A stretch of DNA of 41,212 bases from Hoeflea sp. (GTDB lineage: Bacteria; Pseudomonadota; Alphaproteobacteria; Rhizobiales; Rhizobiaceae), in assembly GCA_002707605.1 (NCBI GenBank), contig PANK01000001.1, forward strand, positions 1,472,050 through 1,513,261, written 5' to 3'. The number at the start of each line of letters is the position of its first letter. Positions within the stretch are counted from its first letter, which is position 1. Below the pieces are notes generated by a model. That model was not told where the DNA came from. It searched no databases and saw nothing but the letters and a program-made list of their open reading frames with translations. Positions 28,822 through 38,662 of this stretch are shown piece by piece. Position numbers and translations under genes: made by a program.

Positions 28822-29303
28822 GGTCCCACCCGATTCATGCACGACACGGCCCATATCTTCCACCCGCCGGAGTGTGCCTTTACCTCAGCAGCACGTGGGT
28901 CGATTTGGCCTGACGGCTCATCTCCCAGCGCTGCGCCTGCTACCACCGGTAGTGCTCCAGCCGTTAAGAACAGGTTGCGTGAAAATACCTATCCACACCC
29001 AAAATGGCACAAGTCGCGCATACATTGTGAAGAGGGTGAATCAACGCCGAAGGTAGAGCAGGCAAAAACTGGCACTCGTCGGGGTTGCAGGCACAGTCCC
29101 CGGCCTGCCCCGCAGTCCAGCGCTCTTCGCGCAGGTGCATTACCGGATTACCGAAAATTCATCGGCCTATCCAAGCTGACGGTTCGCCCCCCCGAAGTCG
29201 AAATGGAGCCACTCATCAAACTTAATAGCCTTTCCTGTTTGGAGCGAGTAGGCTCGACTCGGAGCAATTTTTCCGTGCGGCAACAGGGGAAACGAGCCGA
29301 GGC

Positions 29304-32300
29304 ATGACATCAAAAGATCGAGCGGTGCGGGCTACAACACCTATCGTCGCTATCGGCGCTTCCGCGGGCGGATTGGAAGCCATCAAAGAATTTCTCTCGG
29401 CGGCCCCAAACGATAGTGGTGCATGCTTTGTTTACGTCCAGCATCTCGACCCGTCACATAAAAGCATGCTGGTGGAACTGCTCGCTCGTTGCACCGACAT
29501 GAAGGTCTTGCAGGCGGAGGACAAGGTTGTTCCCGAGCCCGACACCGTTGTTCTCATCCCTCCCGACACAACGCTGACCTACGCCGATGGCGAGTTGAAG
29601 ATTGAAAGGCCTGCCCCGCCTCGCCGGCATCGCACGCCGATTGATACCTTTTTCGAATCCGTCGCCTCCGAGCTGGCGGAAGATGCGATTTGCGTTCTCC
29701 TATCGGGCACAGGCAGCGACGGCACCCACGGCCTCGGGCTGGTGAAGGAAGGCGGCGGGCTGACCATTGCGCAAAAGCCGGGCTCGGCGAAATATGATGG
29801 CATGCCACAAAGTGCGATCGCCACCGGTTTTGTGGATCATGTGCTTCCGCCAGAGGAGATGCCACAAATCATAATTGAACATCTTCAGCGCGTCGCGGAC
29901 CTGAAGGCGAACGGCGGTGTGGAAAGCCTTCGCGAGAAAATGAGCAGCAACCTTGCGAAGATTTGCAATGTCCTGGGCGCGCGGACCGGTCATGAATTTC
30001 GCGAGTACAAGGAAGCGACGCTCCTAAGGCGAATTCATCGCAGAATGCAGGTGCTGCGGATCGATGACGCGGCCCACTATCTCGAGCACCTTCAACAGGA
30101 CAGTATGGAAGTCGGCAAGCTCTTGAGGGAGCTGCTGATCTCCGTAACCGGCTTCTTTCGCGATCCCGACGCGTTTGAAGAGCTCGATCGTTTGGCAATC
30201 AGCTCACTGGTCGAAAATGCCAAGGAGGGGACCGTACGGGTTTGGGTCCCCGGATGCGCCACCGGAGAAGAAGCCTATACGTTGGCAATGCTGATACATG
30301 CCCGCTTCGAGAACGCGGGCCACCGCGCCAAAATCCAGCTGTTCGCGACGGATATCGATGAACGCGCGCTCGAGATCGCTCGCCGCGGGTGTTATTCCGA
30401 AGCTCTCGTCAATCATGTGCCCGAAGAGTATCGGAAGCGGTATTTCCGCCGTGAGGGAACCGACTACCGGATTGTCGAAGAGCTCCGGGAACTGTGCATT
30501 TTTTCAGTCCAGAACGTGATCAAGGATCCGCCGTTCAGCAGGATGGATCTGATCTCCTGCCGAAACCTGCTGATCTACCTCACCTCGCCTCTTCAAGACC
30601 GGTTGCTGCCGGTCTTCCACTACTCACTGCGCGAGAACGGTGTCCTTTTCCTCGGGACATCGGAGAACGTCACCCGCCAGTCGGATTTGTTCAAAACGAT
30701 ATCACCGAAGTGGCGCATTTTCCGGCGCGAGCAGGGTGAAACCCCGGTCGGCCAGCGGTTTGCGCACTATTCGCGGGCCGATGCGCCTTCCGACACCAAC
30801 ACACCCAAGCGCGGGAAATCGGCATCCTCTCAAACGCCCACTGCGCTCGAAGCTGCGGAACAACTCATACTCAATCATGTCGGGCCACCCTTCGCAATTG
30901 TGGCTGAGGACAGGTCGATCCTCTACACGATGGGCGCGATCGATCGATATCTCAGTTTCCCGCGCGGCGCCCCCAGCCTGGACATCATCAACGCGGTCAA
31001 GCCGGACCTGAAAATGGATGTCAGGTCGGTCCTCCATAGAGCCATGTCGGGTGAGGACGCGATCGTCAATGCTCAGTTACTCATGGTCGAACAGGACAAG
31101 CGTCGCAGGCGACTTCGCATCGAGTGCCGTCCGGTCGGCTCAGTGCAGGGAAAACACAGCTATCTGATTGCGTTCCATGATTGTGGCGACGTGGATACGA
31201 TCATCGATGAAACGGAAAGCGGCGCAGGCCGGACCGACATCGAAGCCCTCGAGAAGGAGCTGGCTGCCACCAAGGAGTATCTTCACACAACGACAGAAGA
31301 GCTCGAATCCTCAAACGAGGAACTGAAATCGGCCAACGAAGAGCTGATGTCGATGAACGAGGAGCTTCAAAGCTCAAACGAAGAACTCGAGACGTCTAAA
31401 GAAGAGCTTCAATCCGTCAATGAAGAGCTCGAAACCGTCAACGCCGAGCTTTCGGCGAAGGTCGAAGAGCTCGCGCAAAGCAATGGCGATCTGCAAAACC
31501 TTTTTGAAAGCATCGACATCGCGACGATCTTTCTGGACCAGAACCTGCTGGTTCGCAAATTCACGCCGCGCGCCAAGGAGCTGTTCCACCTTATCGAAGC
31601 CGACGTCGGGCGAACAATAACGGATATCACGACGAAAATCACAGGTGACAGCCCGCTGACCATGGTCGGCAAAGTCATCGAGAACCATCAGGGCGCGACG
31701 GAAGAGGTCGGCATCGTCGGAGCAAATCGCCGGTTCATGATGCGCATTCTTCCCTATCGCAAGCCGCACGGCTCTTTCGATGGCGCGGTCATGACCTTCA
31801 TCGACATCACCGATCTGAGCAATGCGGAATCGACGGCCCGGCGACGCGCCAAACAGCAGCACTTCGTTGCGCGTTTGGGCCAATCAATTCTCGAGGGGGT
31901 GTCGCGGGAGACATTCTTACCGGAACTTCCGGGTCATGTCGCCCAGTTGCTGGATGCGGATTTCGCCAAAATTCTCAAATTCAGGCCGGAAAGCTCTGAC
32001 TTCGAACTCGTGGCTGCGACAGGCTTCCCCGAGATTATCGGAACGATCGTGCCGGGCGGAGAGGAAAGTCAGGCAGGATATACCCTTGGAGCCGGAGAGC
32101 CGGTCATCGTCGAGAATCTCACCAGAGAGAAGAGGTTCAGCGGACCGGAAATCCTCACCGCAAACGAGGTCAGAAGCGGAATCAGTGCCGTCATCCCGGG
32201 ACCCGACGGGCAATGGGGCGCAATCGGCGTTCACTCGAAGCATGTGCGCTCGTTTACGAGAGAGGACACCAATTTCATTCTGGCGATTGCCCATCTGGTT

Positions 32301-33320
32301 TCGGCCAGCTTGAAACAGGAAGCCATCCTTCGGGACCTGCACGAAAGTCAGAATCGCCTCAGCGAGGCACTGAAGGCGGGCAATTTGGGCGTGCACGACT
32401 TCGATCCCCAGACGGGAGAGATCACTTTTGACGAAAGGGCTTGCGAGCTTTGGGGCATACCAAGTGGTACAAGGTTCTCGTACGACCAGTTTGTCTCCTC
32501 CCTGCATCCGGAAGATCGGGCTCGGGTCGAGACGACGGTCCAGCAGGCTCTCGATGCTGACGGTGCCGGTCACTACCTCGCTGAATACCGTGTGCTTGAC
32601 GGCGTTTCAGGGAGACCGCGCTGGGTGCGCGCCGACGGAAATGTCACGTTCGAAAGCGGCAAGCCGGTCCGGCTTGTTGGAACCGTAGCCGACATCTCCG
32701 AGGAAAGGCGCGCGCAAGAGCAGGAAAAGCTCCTCATGCGCGAGGTCAATCATCGGTCGAAGAACCTCCTGGCGATCGTGCAGGCCATCGCAAGGCAAAC
32801 GGCCAAAGATCAGAAGCAGGACGTCTTCGTGCAGATTTTCGGTGAACGGCTCGCCGGCTTGGCACATGCCCAGGACCTGATCATCGAAGGGAACTGGTCT
32901 TCGGTCGACATGGAAGACCTGGTGCAATCGCAAATAACCCATCTTGGAAGCGAGTTTCTCGACCGCATCTCCCTGCACGGTGACGAAATGCGGCTTTCCC
33001 CCGCTGCAGCACAAGGAATAGCTCTGGCTATCCACGAGCTCGCGACAAACGCGATCAAATACGGCTCCCTGTCAAACGACGCCGGGTCGGTGACGATGGA
33101 CTGGCGAATAAAGGACGACGAGGTCATCATCGAGTGGTTCGAGGTTGACGGCCCGAAAGTCAAACCGCCTGAAAAAAAGGGCTTCGGCAGCAACGTGATC
33201 GAACGCCTCGTCGCCAGTTCCGTCAACGGCACGGTAAAGGTGGACTTCAAGCCTACCGGCCTTGAGTGGAAGCTCAGCGCCGCGGCGAAGGCGGTCCTTG
33301 CCTCCGAAGAACACGAGTGA
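29304..33320 (+). CDS. CheB-CheR-coiled coil-PAS-GAF-PAS-HWE histidine kinase hybrid
   Basis: CheB (IVAIGASAGGLEAIKEFL; YVQHLDPSHKSML; LLSGTGSDGTHGL), CheR (VWVPGCATGEEAYTLAMLI; MDLISCRNLLIYL), heptad coiled coil, HWE kinase (LMREVNHRSKNLLAIVQAIARQTA; AIHELATNAIKYGSLS; IIEWFEVDGP). Confidence 0.94.
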   Translation: MTSKDRAVRATTPIVAIGASAGGLEAIKEFLSAAPNDSGACFVYVQHLDPSHKSMLVELLARCTDMKVLQAEDKVVPEPDTVVLIPPDTTLTYADGELKIERPAPPRRHRTPIDTFFESVASELAEDAICVLLSGTGSDGTHGLGLVKEGGGLTIAQKPGSAKYDGMPQSAIATGFVDHVLPPEEMPQIIIEHLQRVADLKANGGVESLREKMSSNLAKICNVLGARTGHEFREYKEATLLRRIHRRMQVLRIDDAAHYLEHLQQDSMEVGKLLRELLISVTGFFRDPDAFEELDRLAISSLVENAKEGTVRVWVPGCATGEEAYTLAMLIHARFENAGHRAKIQLFATDIDERALEIARRGCYSEALVNHVPEEYRKRYFRREGTDYRIVEELRELCIFSVQNVIKDPPFSRMDLISCRNLLIYLTSPLQDRLLPVFHYSLRENGVLFLGTSENVTRQSDLFKTISPKWRIFRREQGETPVGQRFAHYSRADAPSDTNTPKRGKSASSQTPTALEAAEQLILNHVGPPFAIVAEDRSILYTMGAIDRYLSFPRGAPSLDIINAVKPDLKMDVRSVLHRAMSGEDAIVNAQLLMVEQDKRRRRLRIECRPVGSVQGKHSYLIAFHDCGDVDTIIDETESGAGRTDIEALEKELAATKEYLHTTTEELESSNEELKSANEELMSMNEELQSSNEELETSKEELQSVNEELETVNAELSAKVEELAQSNGDLQNLFESIDIATIFLDQNLLVRKFTPRAKELFHLIEADVGRTITDITTKITGDSPLTMVGKVIENHQGATEEVGIVGANRRFMMRILPYRKPHGSFDGAVMTFIDITDLSNAESTARRRAKQQHFVARLGQSILEGVSRETFLPELPGHVAQLLDADFAKILKFRPESSDFELVAATGFPEIIGTIVPGGEESQAGYTLGAGEPVIVENLTREKRFSGPEILTANEVRSGISAVIPGPDGQWGAIGVHSKHVRSFTREDTNFILAIAHLVSASLKQEAILRDLHESQNRLSEALKAGNLGVHDFDPQTGEITFDERACELWGIPSGTRFSYDQFVSSLHPEDRARVETTVQQALDADGAGHYLAEYRVLDGVSGRPRWVRADGNVTFESGKPVRLVGTVADISEERRAQEQEKLLMREVNHRSKNLLAIVQAIARQTAKDQKQDVFVQIFGERLAGLAHAQDLIIEGNWSSVDMEDLVQSQITHLGSEFLDRISLHGDEMRLSPAAAQGIALAIHELATNAIKYGSLSNDAGSVTMDWRIKDDEVIIEWFEVDGPKVKPPEKKGFGSNVIERLVASSVNGTVKVDFKPTGLEWKLSAAAKAVLASEEHE

Positions 33321-33377
33321 CAACAGGGCCGAGAGGCCTGCCAAAAGGGAGCGGCGCTTTTCCAAGAAGGTCGGAAC

Positions 33378-33402
33378 GGAACATCTCGAGGGTCGGCCTG
33401 TT
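33378..33402 (+). promoter_or_regulatory. EcfG/RpoE2-like promoter motif upstream of the AI-2E family gene
   Basis: GGAAC-N16-TGTT, 48 nt before the ATG at 33451. Confidence 0.4.
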
Positions 33403-33450
33403 GTGCAGTTGAGACTAATCGCGAACATGGGAGGCCAGTAGCGGAACCGA

Positions 33451-34518
33451 ATGGCTTCGCCGACATCGCATATGCAAACATCCCGGACCCATTTTTCCCC
33501 CGTTCAGCTTGTTCTGATAAGCGGCGCGCTTGTTCTCGGCGTGCTCTTGCTGTGGAAGCTGACCCACCTCGTGATGCTGGTTTTCGGGGCCGTCCTGATC
33601 GCGGTCCTGCTCTCGGCCATTGCTGACAAGATCGGAAAGCTCAGCGGTTTGTCGCGCGGACCGTCGCTGGGGCTTTCGATCCTTCTGGTGATCATCTTCG
33701 TCGCGGCTTTTGCCTATTTCATGGGATCTCAGCTGGTGGCCGAGGCGAACGCGCTCATCGAGCGCGCACCGGAACTGGCCAAGACCGTCGAGCAATATAC
33801 CCAAATCGAGGAACTCGAATCCTGAATCGGTTCGCATGTGAAATCGATGATGGGCAGCGGCTCCCTGGTCGGCAATGTAACCGGCTTCTCAACAGGCTTG
33901 TTTTCCGTCACGATCAACTTCGTTCTCGTCCTGTCAGGCGCCGTCTACTTTGCCATTCAGCCCGATCTCTATCGCAAGGGTTTCCTTGCACTGTTTCCCG
34001 AGGAGATGCGACCGCGGGCGAACGACATTCTCGGCGAAATCGCCACGACGCTCAAATATTGGTTTATCGGCCAGCTCGTCTCCATGACCTGCATTGGCGT
34101 GGTGACCACCATCGGCCTGCTTATCCTCGGCATCCCTTCCGCCTTCGCGCTCGGGTTCATCGCGGGCATGCTGGAATTCGTGCCCTATGTGGGGCCGATA
34201 GCCAGTGCCGTTCCGGCCATAGCCGTGGGCCTGACGGAGGGCGGATGGACCGCGCTCTGGGTTGTCGTTCTCTACATCGTTATCCAGCAGGCGGAATCGA
34301 TCCTGCTGACACCGCTTATTCAGCGCAAGGCCGTCGATCTGCCACCGGGGCTGATTATCTTCTCGATTCTTGCCTTCGGAATCCTCTTCGGCATGGGCGG
34401 GGTCGTTCTCGGCACACCGCTGACGGTCGTCGCAGTGATCTTGGTCAAGAATTTCATTCGGGAGCGGGACCGCCGGCGGGAAGAAACCAAATCGGAGGGA
34501 GACGCCGCCTCATCCTGA
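33451..34518 (+). pseudogene. AI-2E family (UPF0118) transporter interrupted by one in-frame TGA
   Basis: 33451..33825 and 33838..34518 are in the same frame, separated only by TGA (33823-33825) and ATC GGT TCG CAT; combined length about 355 aa with typical AI-2E motifs (GMLEFVPYVGPIASAVPA; QQAESILLTPLIQRKAVDLPPGLIIFSILAFGILFGMGGVVLGTPL). Confidence 0.85.
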
Positions 34519-34530
34519 AGAGGCGGTTTT
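34505..34530 (+). terminator. Intrinsic terminator overlapping both convergent stop codons
   Basis: CCGCCTC-atcctgaa-GAGGCGG-TTTT; contains the AI-2E TGA (34516-34518) and the CDF stop (TCA at 34510-34512 on plus). Confidence 0.65.
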
Positions 34531-35454
34531 CCTCAGCGACCGAACCGGGCCCGCGCTCGGCCGGATGTAGACCGCCCAGATCTGCGGCAGCTGCGACCGG
34601 ATCGTCTTCTCGATGCGCAGGACACCCTCTTCGATCTGGTTCGTGTCGAGACGGTCCTTGAGTTCGACGTCGACCGTAACCATGACGTCGGTCGGGCCGA
34701 GGTGAACCGTCATCAGCTTGTGGATCTCCACCACATCCGGATCGTTGGCGACGATTTCGCGAATACGCGCCTCGACCTGAGGCAAGGCGGGCTCGCCAAG
34801 CAGCAGCGCCTTGCTCTCGCGTGCCAGGAACAGGGCAGTCGCCGTCAACACGATACCGATGCCGATCGAGCCGACCCCGTCGAGGACCGGCATGTCGAAA
34901 TAGTCGGCTGCGCTGATTGCGATAAACGCGATGATCAGCCCGCACAGTGCGGCGGAATCCTCCAGCAACACCGTGAACGAGGTGGGGTCCTTGCTGCGCC
35001 GTGCGGCCGCGAGGTAGCTGCGGTTCCCCTTCTCCTTGCCCACGCTGCGCAAGGCGATGTACCAGCTCACGCCCTCGAATATCATCGAGAGGCCGAGTAC
35101 GATGTAGTTGGTCATGACGTCGCTGACGGGCTCGGGATTGCGGATGTGAACGAAGCCCTCGTAGAACGAGATACCTGCACCCAAAGCGAAGACCAGAACC
35201 GCGACGATAAAGGCCCAGAAATAGACCTCGCCGCCGTAACCAAGCGGATGATCGGCATCGGCAGGCTGACGGGAGCGATGGAGACCATAGAGCAGCAGGA
35301 GCTCGTTGCCGGTATCGACGAGCGAGTGGACGCCCTCGCTGAGCATGGACGAACTGCCGGTGAACGCGGCCGCAACGAATTTGGTGATCGCAATCAGAAA
35401 ATTTCCGGCCAGCGCGGCATAGATGACGATCAGCGATCCGTTCTGCGAGGCCAT
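34510..35454 (-). CDS. Cation diffusion facilitator (CDF) family transporter
   Basis: SSSMLSEGVHSLVDTGNELLLLYGLHRSRQPADADHPLGYGGEVYFWAFIVAVLVFALGAGISFYEG. Confidence 0.95.
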   Translation of the reverse strand: MASQNGSLIVIYAALAGNFLIAITKFVAAAFTGSSSMLSEGVHSLVDTGNELLLLYGLHRSRQPADADHPLGYGGEVYFWAFIVAVLVFALGAGISFYEGFVHIRNPEPVSDVMTNYIVLGLSMIFEGVSWYIALRSVGKEKGNRSYLAAARRSKDPTSFTVLLEDSAALCGLIIAFIAISAADYFDMPVLDGVGSIGIGIVLTATALFLARESKALLLGEPALPQVEARIREIVANDPDVVEIHKLMTVHLGPTDVMVTVDVELKDRLDTNQIEEGVLRIEKTIRSQLPQIWAVYIRPSAGPVRSLRKTASSG

Positions 35455-35551
35455 ACGGCAAACTCCCTGTCTTGTCCGGTCGGCGCTCTGAAAATTCTGG
35501 AAAAATCCGCCGAATCTCTCAGGCGTTCAGTCCGCCGAACGGCCAAGCCTT

Positions 35552-35576
35552 AACATGTCGCACTGACGAATGTTCC
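35552..35576 (-). promoter_or_regulatory. EcfG/RpoE2-like promoter motif directed toward the CDF gene
   Basis: Minus strand GGAAC-ATTCGTCAGTGCGACA-TGTT. Confidence 0.4.
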
Positions 35577-35582
35577 GGAAAG

Positions 35583-35607
35583 GGAACCTTCAAGCCAGCG
35601 ATCTGTT
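35583..35607 (+). promoter_or_regulatory. EcfG/RpoE2-like promoter motif directed toward the 104-aa ORF
   Basis: GGAAC-CTTCAAGCCAGCGATC-TGTT ending 8 nt before the ATG at 35616. Confidence 0.4.
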
Positions 35608-35615
35608 GAACAGGC

Positions 35616-35930
35616 ATGGAACACCGGATTTTCAAGCTTATTCCCACCGCCGCCGTCGACGACCCCAATTGGGATCGCGCACACAACCAGGGCGAGGTCG
35701 TGGTGCGTGCGATATCACCGGCCGATGCGCGACTCGTGGCAAGCGAAGCCGAGCCTGACTTTCTCGGCCAGGACAGCAAGCCCGGAGGCGGGACGACGAC
35801 CCGTTTCGCAAGCGCCTTCCGAGACGACAAGCTCTATTCGGTGGTGGAGATCGATGACGCAGCTTATCCCGAGGACGGGCCTCGCGAGGTGCTTTCCGGC
35901 ACCATCAGCAATCCGATCAAGGGCAGCTAG
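35616..35930 (+). CDS. Small protein of unknown function, 104 aa
   Basis: MEHRIFKLIPTAAVDDPNWDRAHNQGEVVVRAISPADARLVASEAEPDFLGQD...; no competing ORF; promoter-like motif upstream. Confidence 0.7.
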   Translation: MEHRIFKLIPTAAVDDPNWDRAHNQGEVVVRAISPADARLVASEAEPDFLGQDSKPGGGTTTRFASAFRDDKLYSVVEIDDAAYPEDGPREVLSGTISNPIKGS

Positions 35931-35951
35931 GAATCGATCAGGGATCGCGCC

Positions 35952-37154
<1,203 letters not shown>

Positions 37155-37169
37155 GGCTTGGTATTCCTT

Positions 37170-37856
37170 CTAAAGGACCTTAGCGACGAGGACGCCGACA
37201 TCGCCCTTGGTTTTGAGTTCTGCGCCGGTCACCGCCTGCAGATCGTCAAACGAGAGAGCCTCCAGCTTCTCGCGCAGCACGAAATGGCCGTCCTCGATAT
37301 CGATCACGGCGAGCGAGGTGTAGACTCGCGTCACGCAGCCGACGCCCGTCAGCGGCATGGTGCAGCGCTTGAGAAGCTTCGGCTCACCTTTCTTGGTGAC
37401 GTGATCTGTGACGACCGCCACACGCTTGGCGCCGTGGACGAGGTCCATCGCACCACCGACGGCGGGCACGCCGCCCTTGCCTGTCGACCAGTTGGCCAGG
37501 TCTCCGTTCTCGGCTACCTGATAGGCCCCCAGAACCGCGAGATCGAGATGGCCGCCACGAACCATGGAAAAACTGTCCGCATGGTGGAAAAAGGCCGCAC
37601 CAGGCTTCAGCGTGATCGCCTTCTTGCCGGCGTTGATGAGGTCCCAGTCCTCCTCGCCCGCCGCCGGTGCCTCGCCGAATCCGAGAACACCGTTTTCCGT
37701 GTGGTAGACGACATCGCGGCCCTCCGGCTGGAAGGTGGCGATCATTTCGGGAAAACCGATGCCGAGATTGACATAGGCGCCGTCCTCGAGATCCTGCGCC
37801 GCGCGCCAGGCGATCTGCGCATTTGTGAGCTTGATCGTGTCGAGTTGCGTGCTCAT
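37170..37856 (-). CDS. pcaJ: 3-oxoadipate CoA-transferase subunit B
   Basis: AQDLEDGAYVNLGIGFPEMIATFQPEGRDVVYHTENGVLGFGEAP; AVGGAMDLVHGAKRVAVVTDHVTKKGEPKLLKRC. Confidence 0.93.
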   Translation of the reverse strand: MSTQLDTIKLTNAQIAWRAAQDLEDGAYVNLGIGFPEMIATFQPEGRDVVYHTENGVLGFGEAPAAGEEDWDLINAGKKAITLKPGAAFFHHADSFSMVRGGHLDLAVLGAYQVAENGDLANWSTGKGGVPAVGGAMDLVHGAKRVAVVTDHVTKKGEPKLLKRCTMPLTGVGCVTRVYTSLAVIDIEDGHFVLREKLEALSFDDLQAVTGAELKTKGDVGVLVAKVL

Positions 37857-38572
37857 GCCGCCACCTCCGGATAGGCCGCGCCTTCGCGATTAAGCGTTTC
37901 TTCCTGTTTCGGCTCGGCGACAGTAACGAGACGATCGACGAAGATGCCGGGTGTCACCACATTTTCGGGATCGATCTCGCCGAGCTGCACGACACGCGAG
38001 ACCTGCGCAATGGTCGTCCCTGCGGCCATCGCCATCAGCGGATTGAAGTTCCGGGCGGCCATGCGATAGGTCAGATTGCCCATCGGATCGCCCGTCTCGG
38101 CCTTGATCAGCGCGAAATCGGCCTTCAGCCAGCGCTCCTGGACGTAAGGGCGGCCATCGAATTCAGCGACCGGTTTGCCCTCGGCAATATCGGTGCCATA
38201 GCTACTTGGCGTGTAGAAGGCCGGAATGCCTGCCCCGCCGGCACGAATGCGCTCGGCGAGCGTGCCCTGCGGCACGAGTTCCAGTTCGATCTTCCCGGCC
38301 AGATAGAGGTCGGTGAACACCTTTGGGTCGGCCGAGCGCGGAAACGAGCAGATCAGCTTGGCGACCTGCCCTTGTTCGATGAGGGCCGCAAGGCCAACGT
38401 GTCCGTTGCCGGCATTGTTGTTGATCACAGTGAGGTTCTTCGGACCCGCATCGATCAGCGCGTGGATCAGTTCGATCGGCGCGCCCGAGCCGCCGAAACC
38501 GCCGATCATGACGCTGGCGCCATCGCCGATACCGGCAACGGCCTCCTGGAGCGAGGCAACTGTCTTGTCCAT
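37853..38572 (-). CDS. pcaI: 3-oxoadipate CoA-transferase subunit A
   Basis: VMIGGFGGSGAPIELIHALIDAGPKNLTVINNNAGNGHVGLAALIEQGQVAKLICSFPRS. Start revised to 38572 (GGAGAG RBS). Confidence 0.93.
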   Translation of the reverse strand: MDKTVASLQEAVAGIGDGASVMIGGFGGSGAPIELIHALIDAGPKNLTVINNNAGNGHVGLAALIEQGQVAKLICSFPRSADPKVFTDLYLAGKIELELVPQGTLAERIRAGGAGIPAFYTPSSYGTDIAEGKPVAEFDGRPYVQERWLKADFALIKAETGDPMGNLTYRMAARNFNPLMAMAAGTTIAQVSRVVQLGEIDPENVVTPGIFVDRLVTVAEPKQEETLNREGAAYPEVAA

Positions 38573-38642
38573 GGAATACTCTCCGTACTGCATCCGGACG
38601 CGCGCCGGAAAAGCGCGAGCCCGGACACCGGTCGTCAATGAA

Positions 38643-38662
38643 GGCGCGCTCGTCAGCGCGCC
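38643..38662 (-). other. Hairpin overlapping the stop codon of the FAD hydroxylase gene
   Basis: GGCGCGCT-cgtc-AGCGCGCC perfect 8-bp stem; stop (TCA on plus) at 38653-38655. Confidence 0.6.
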
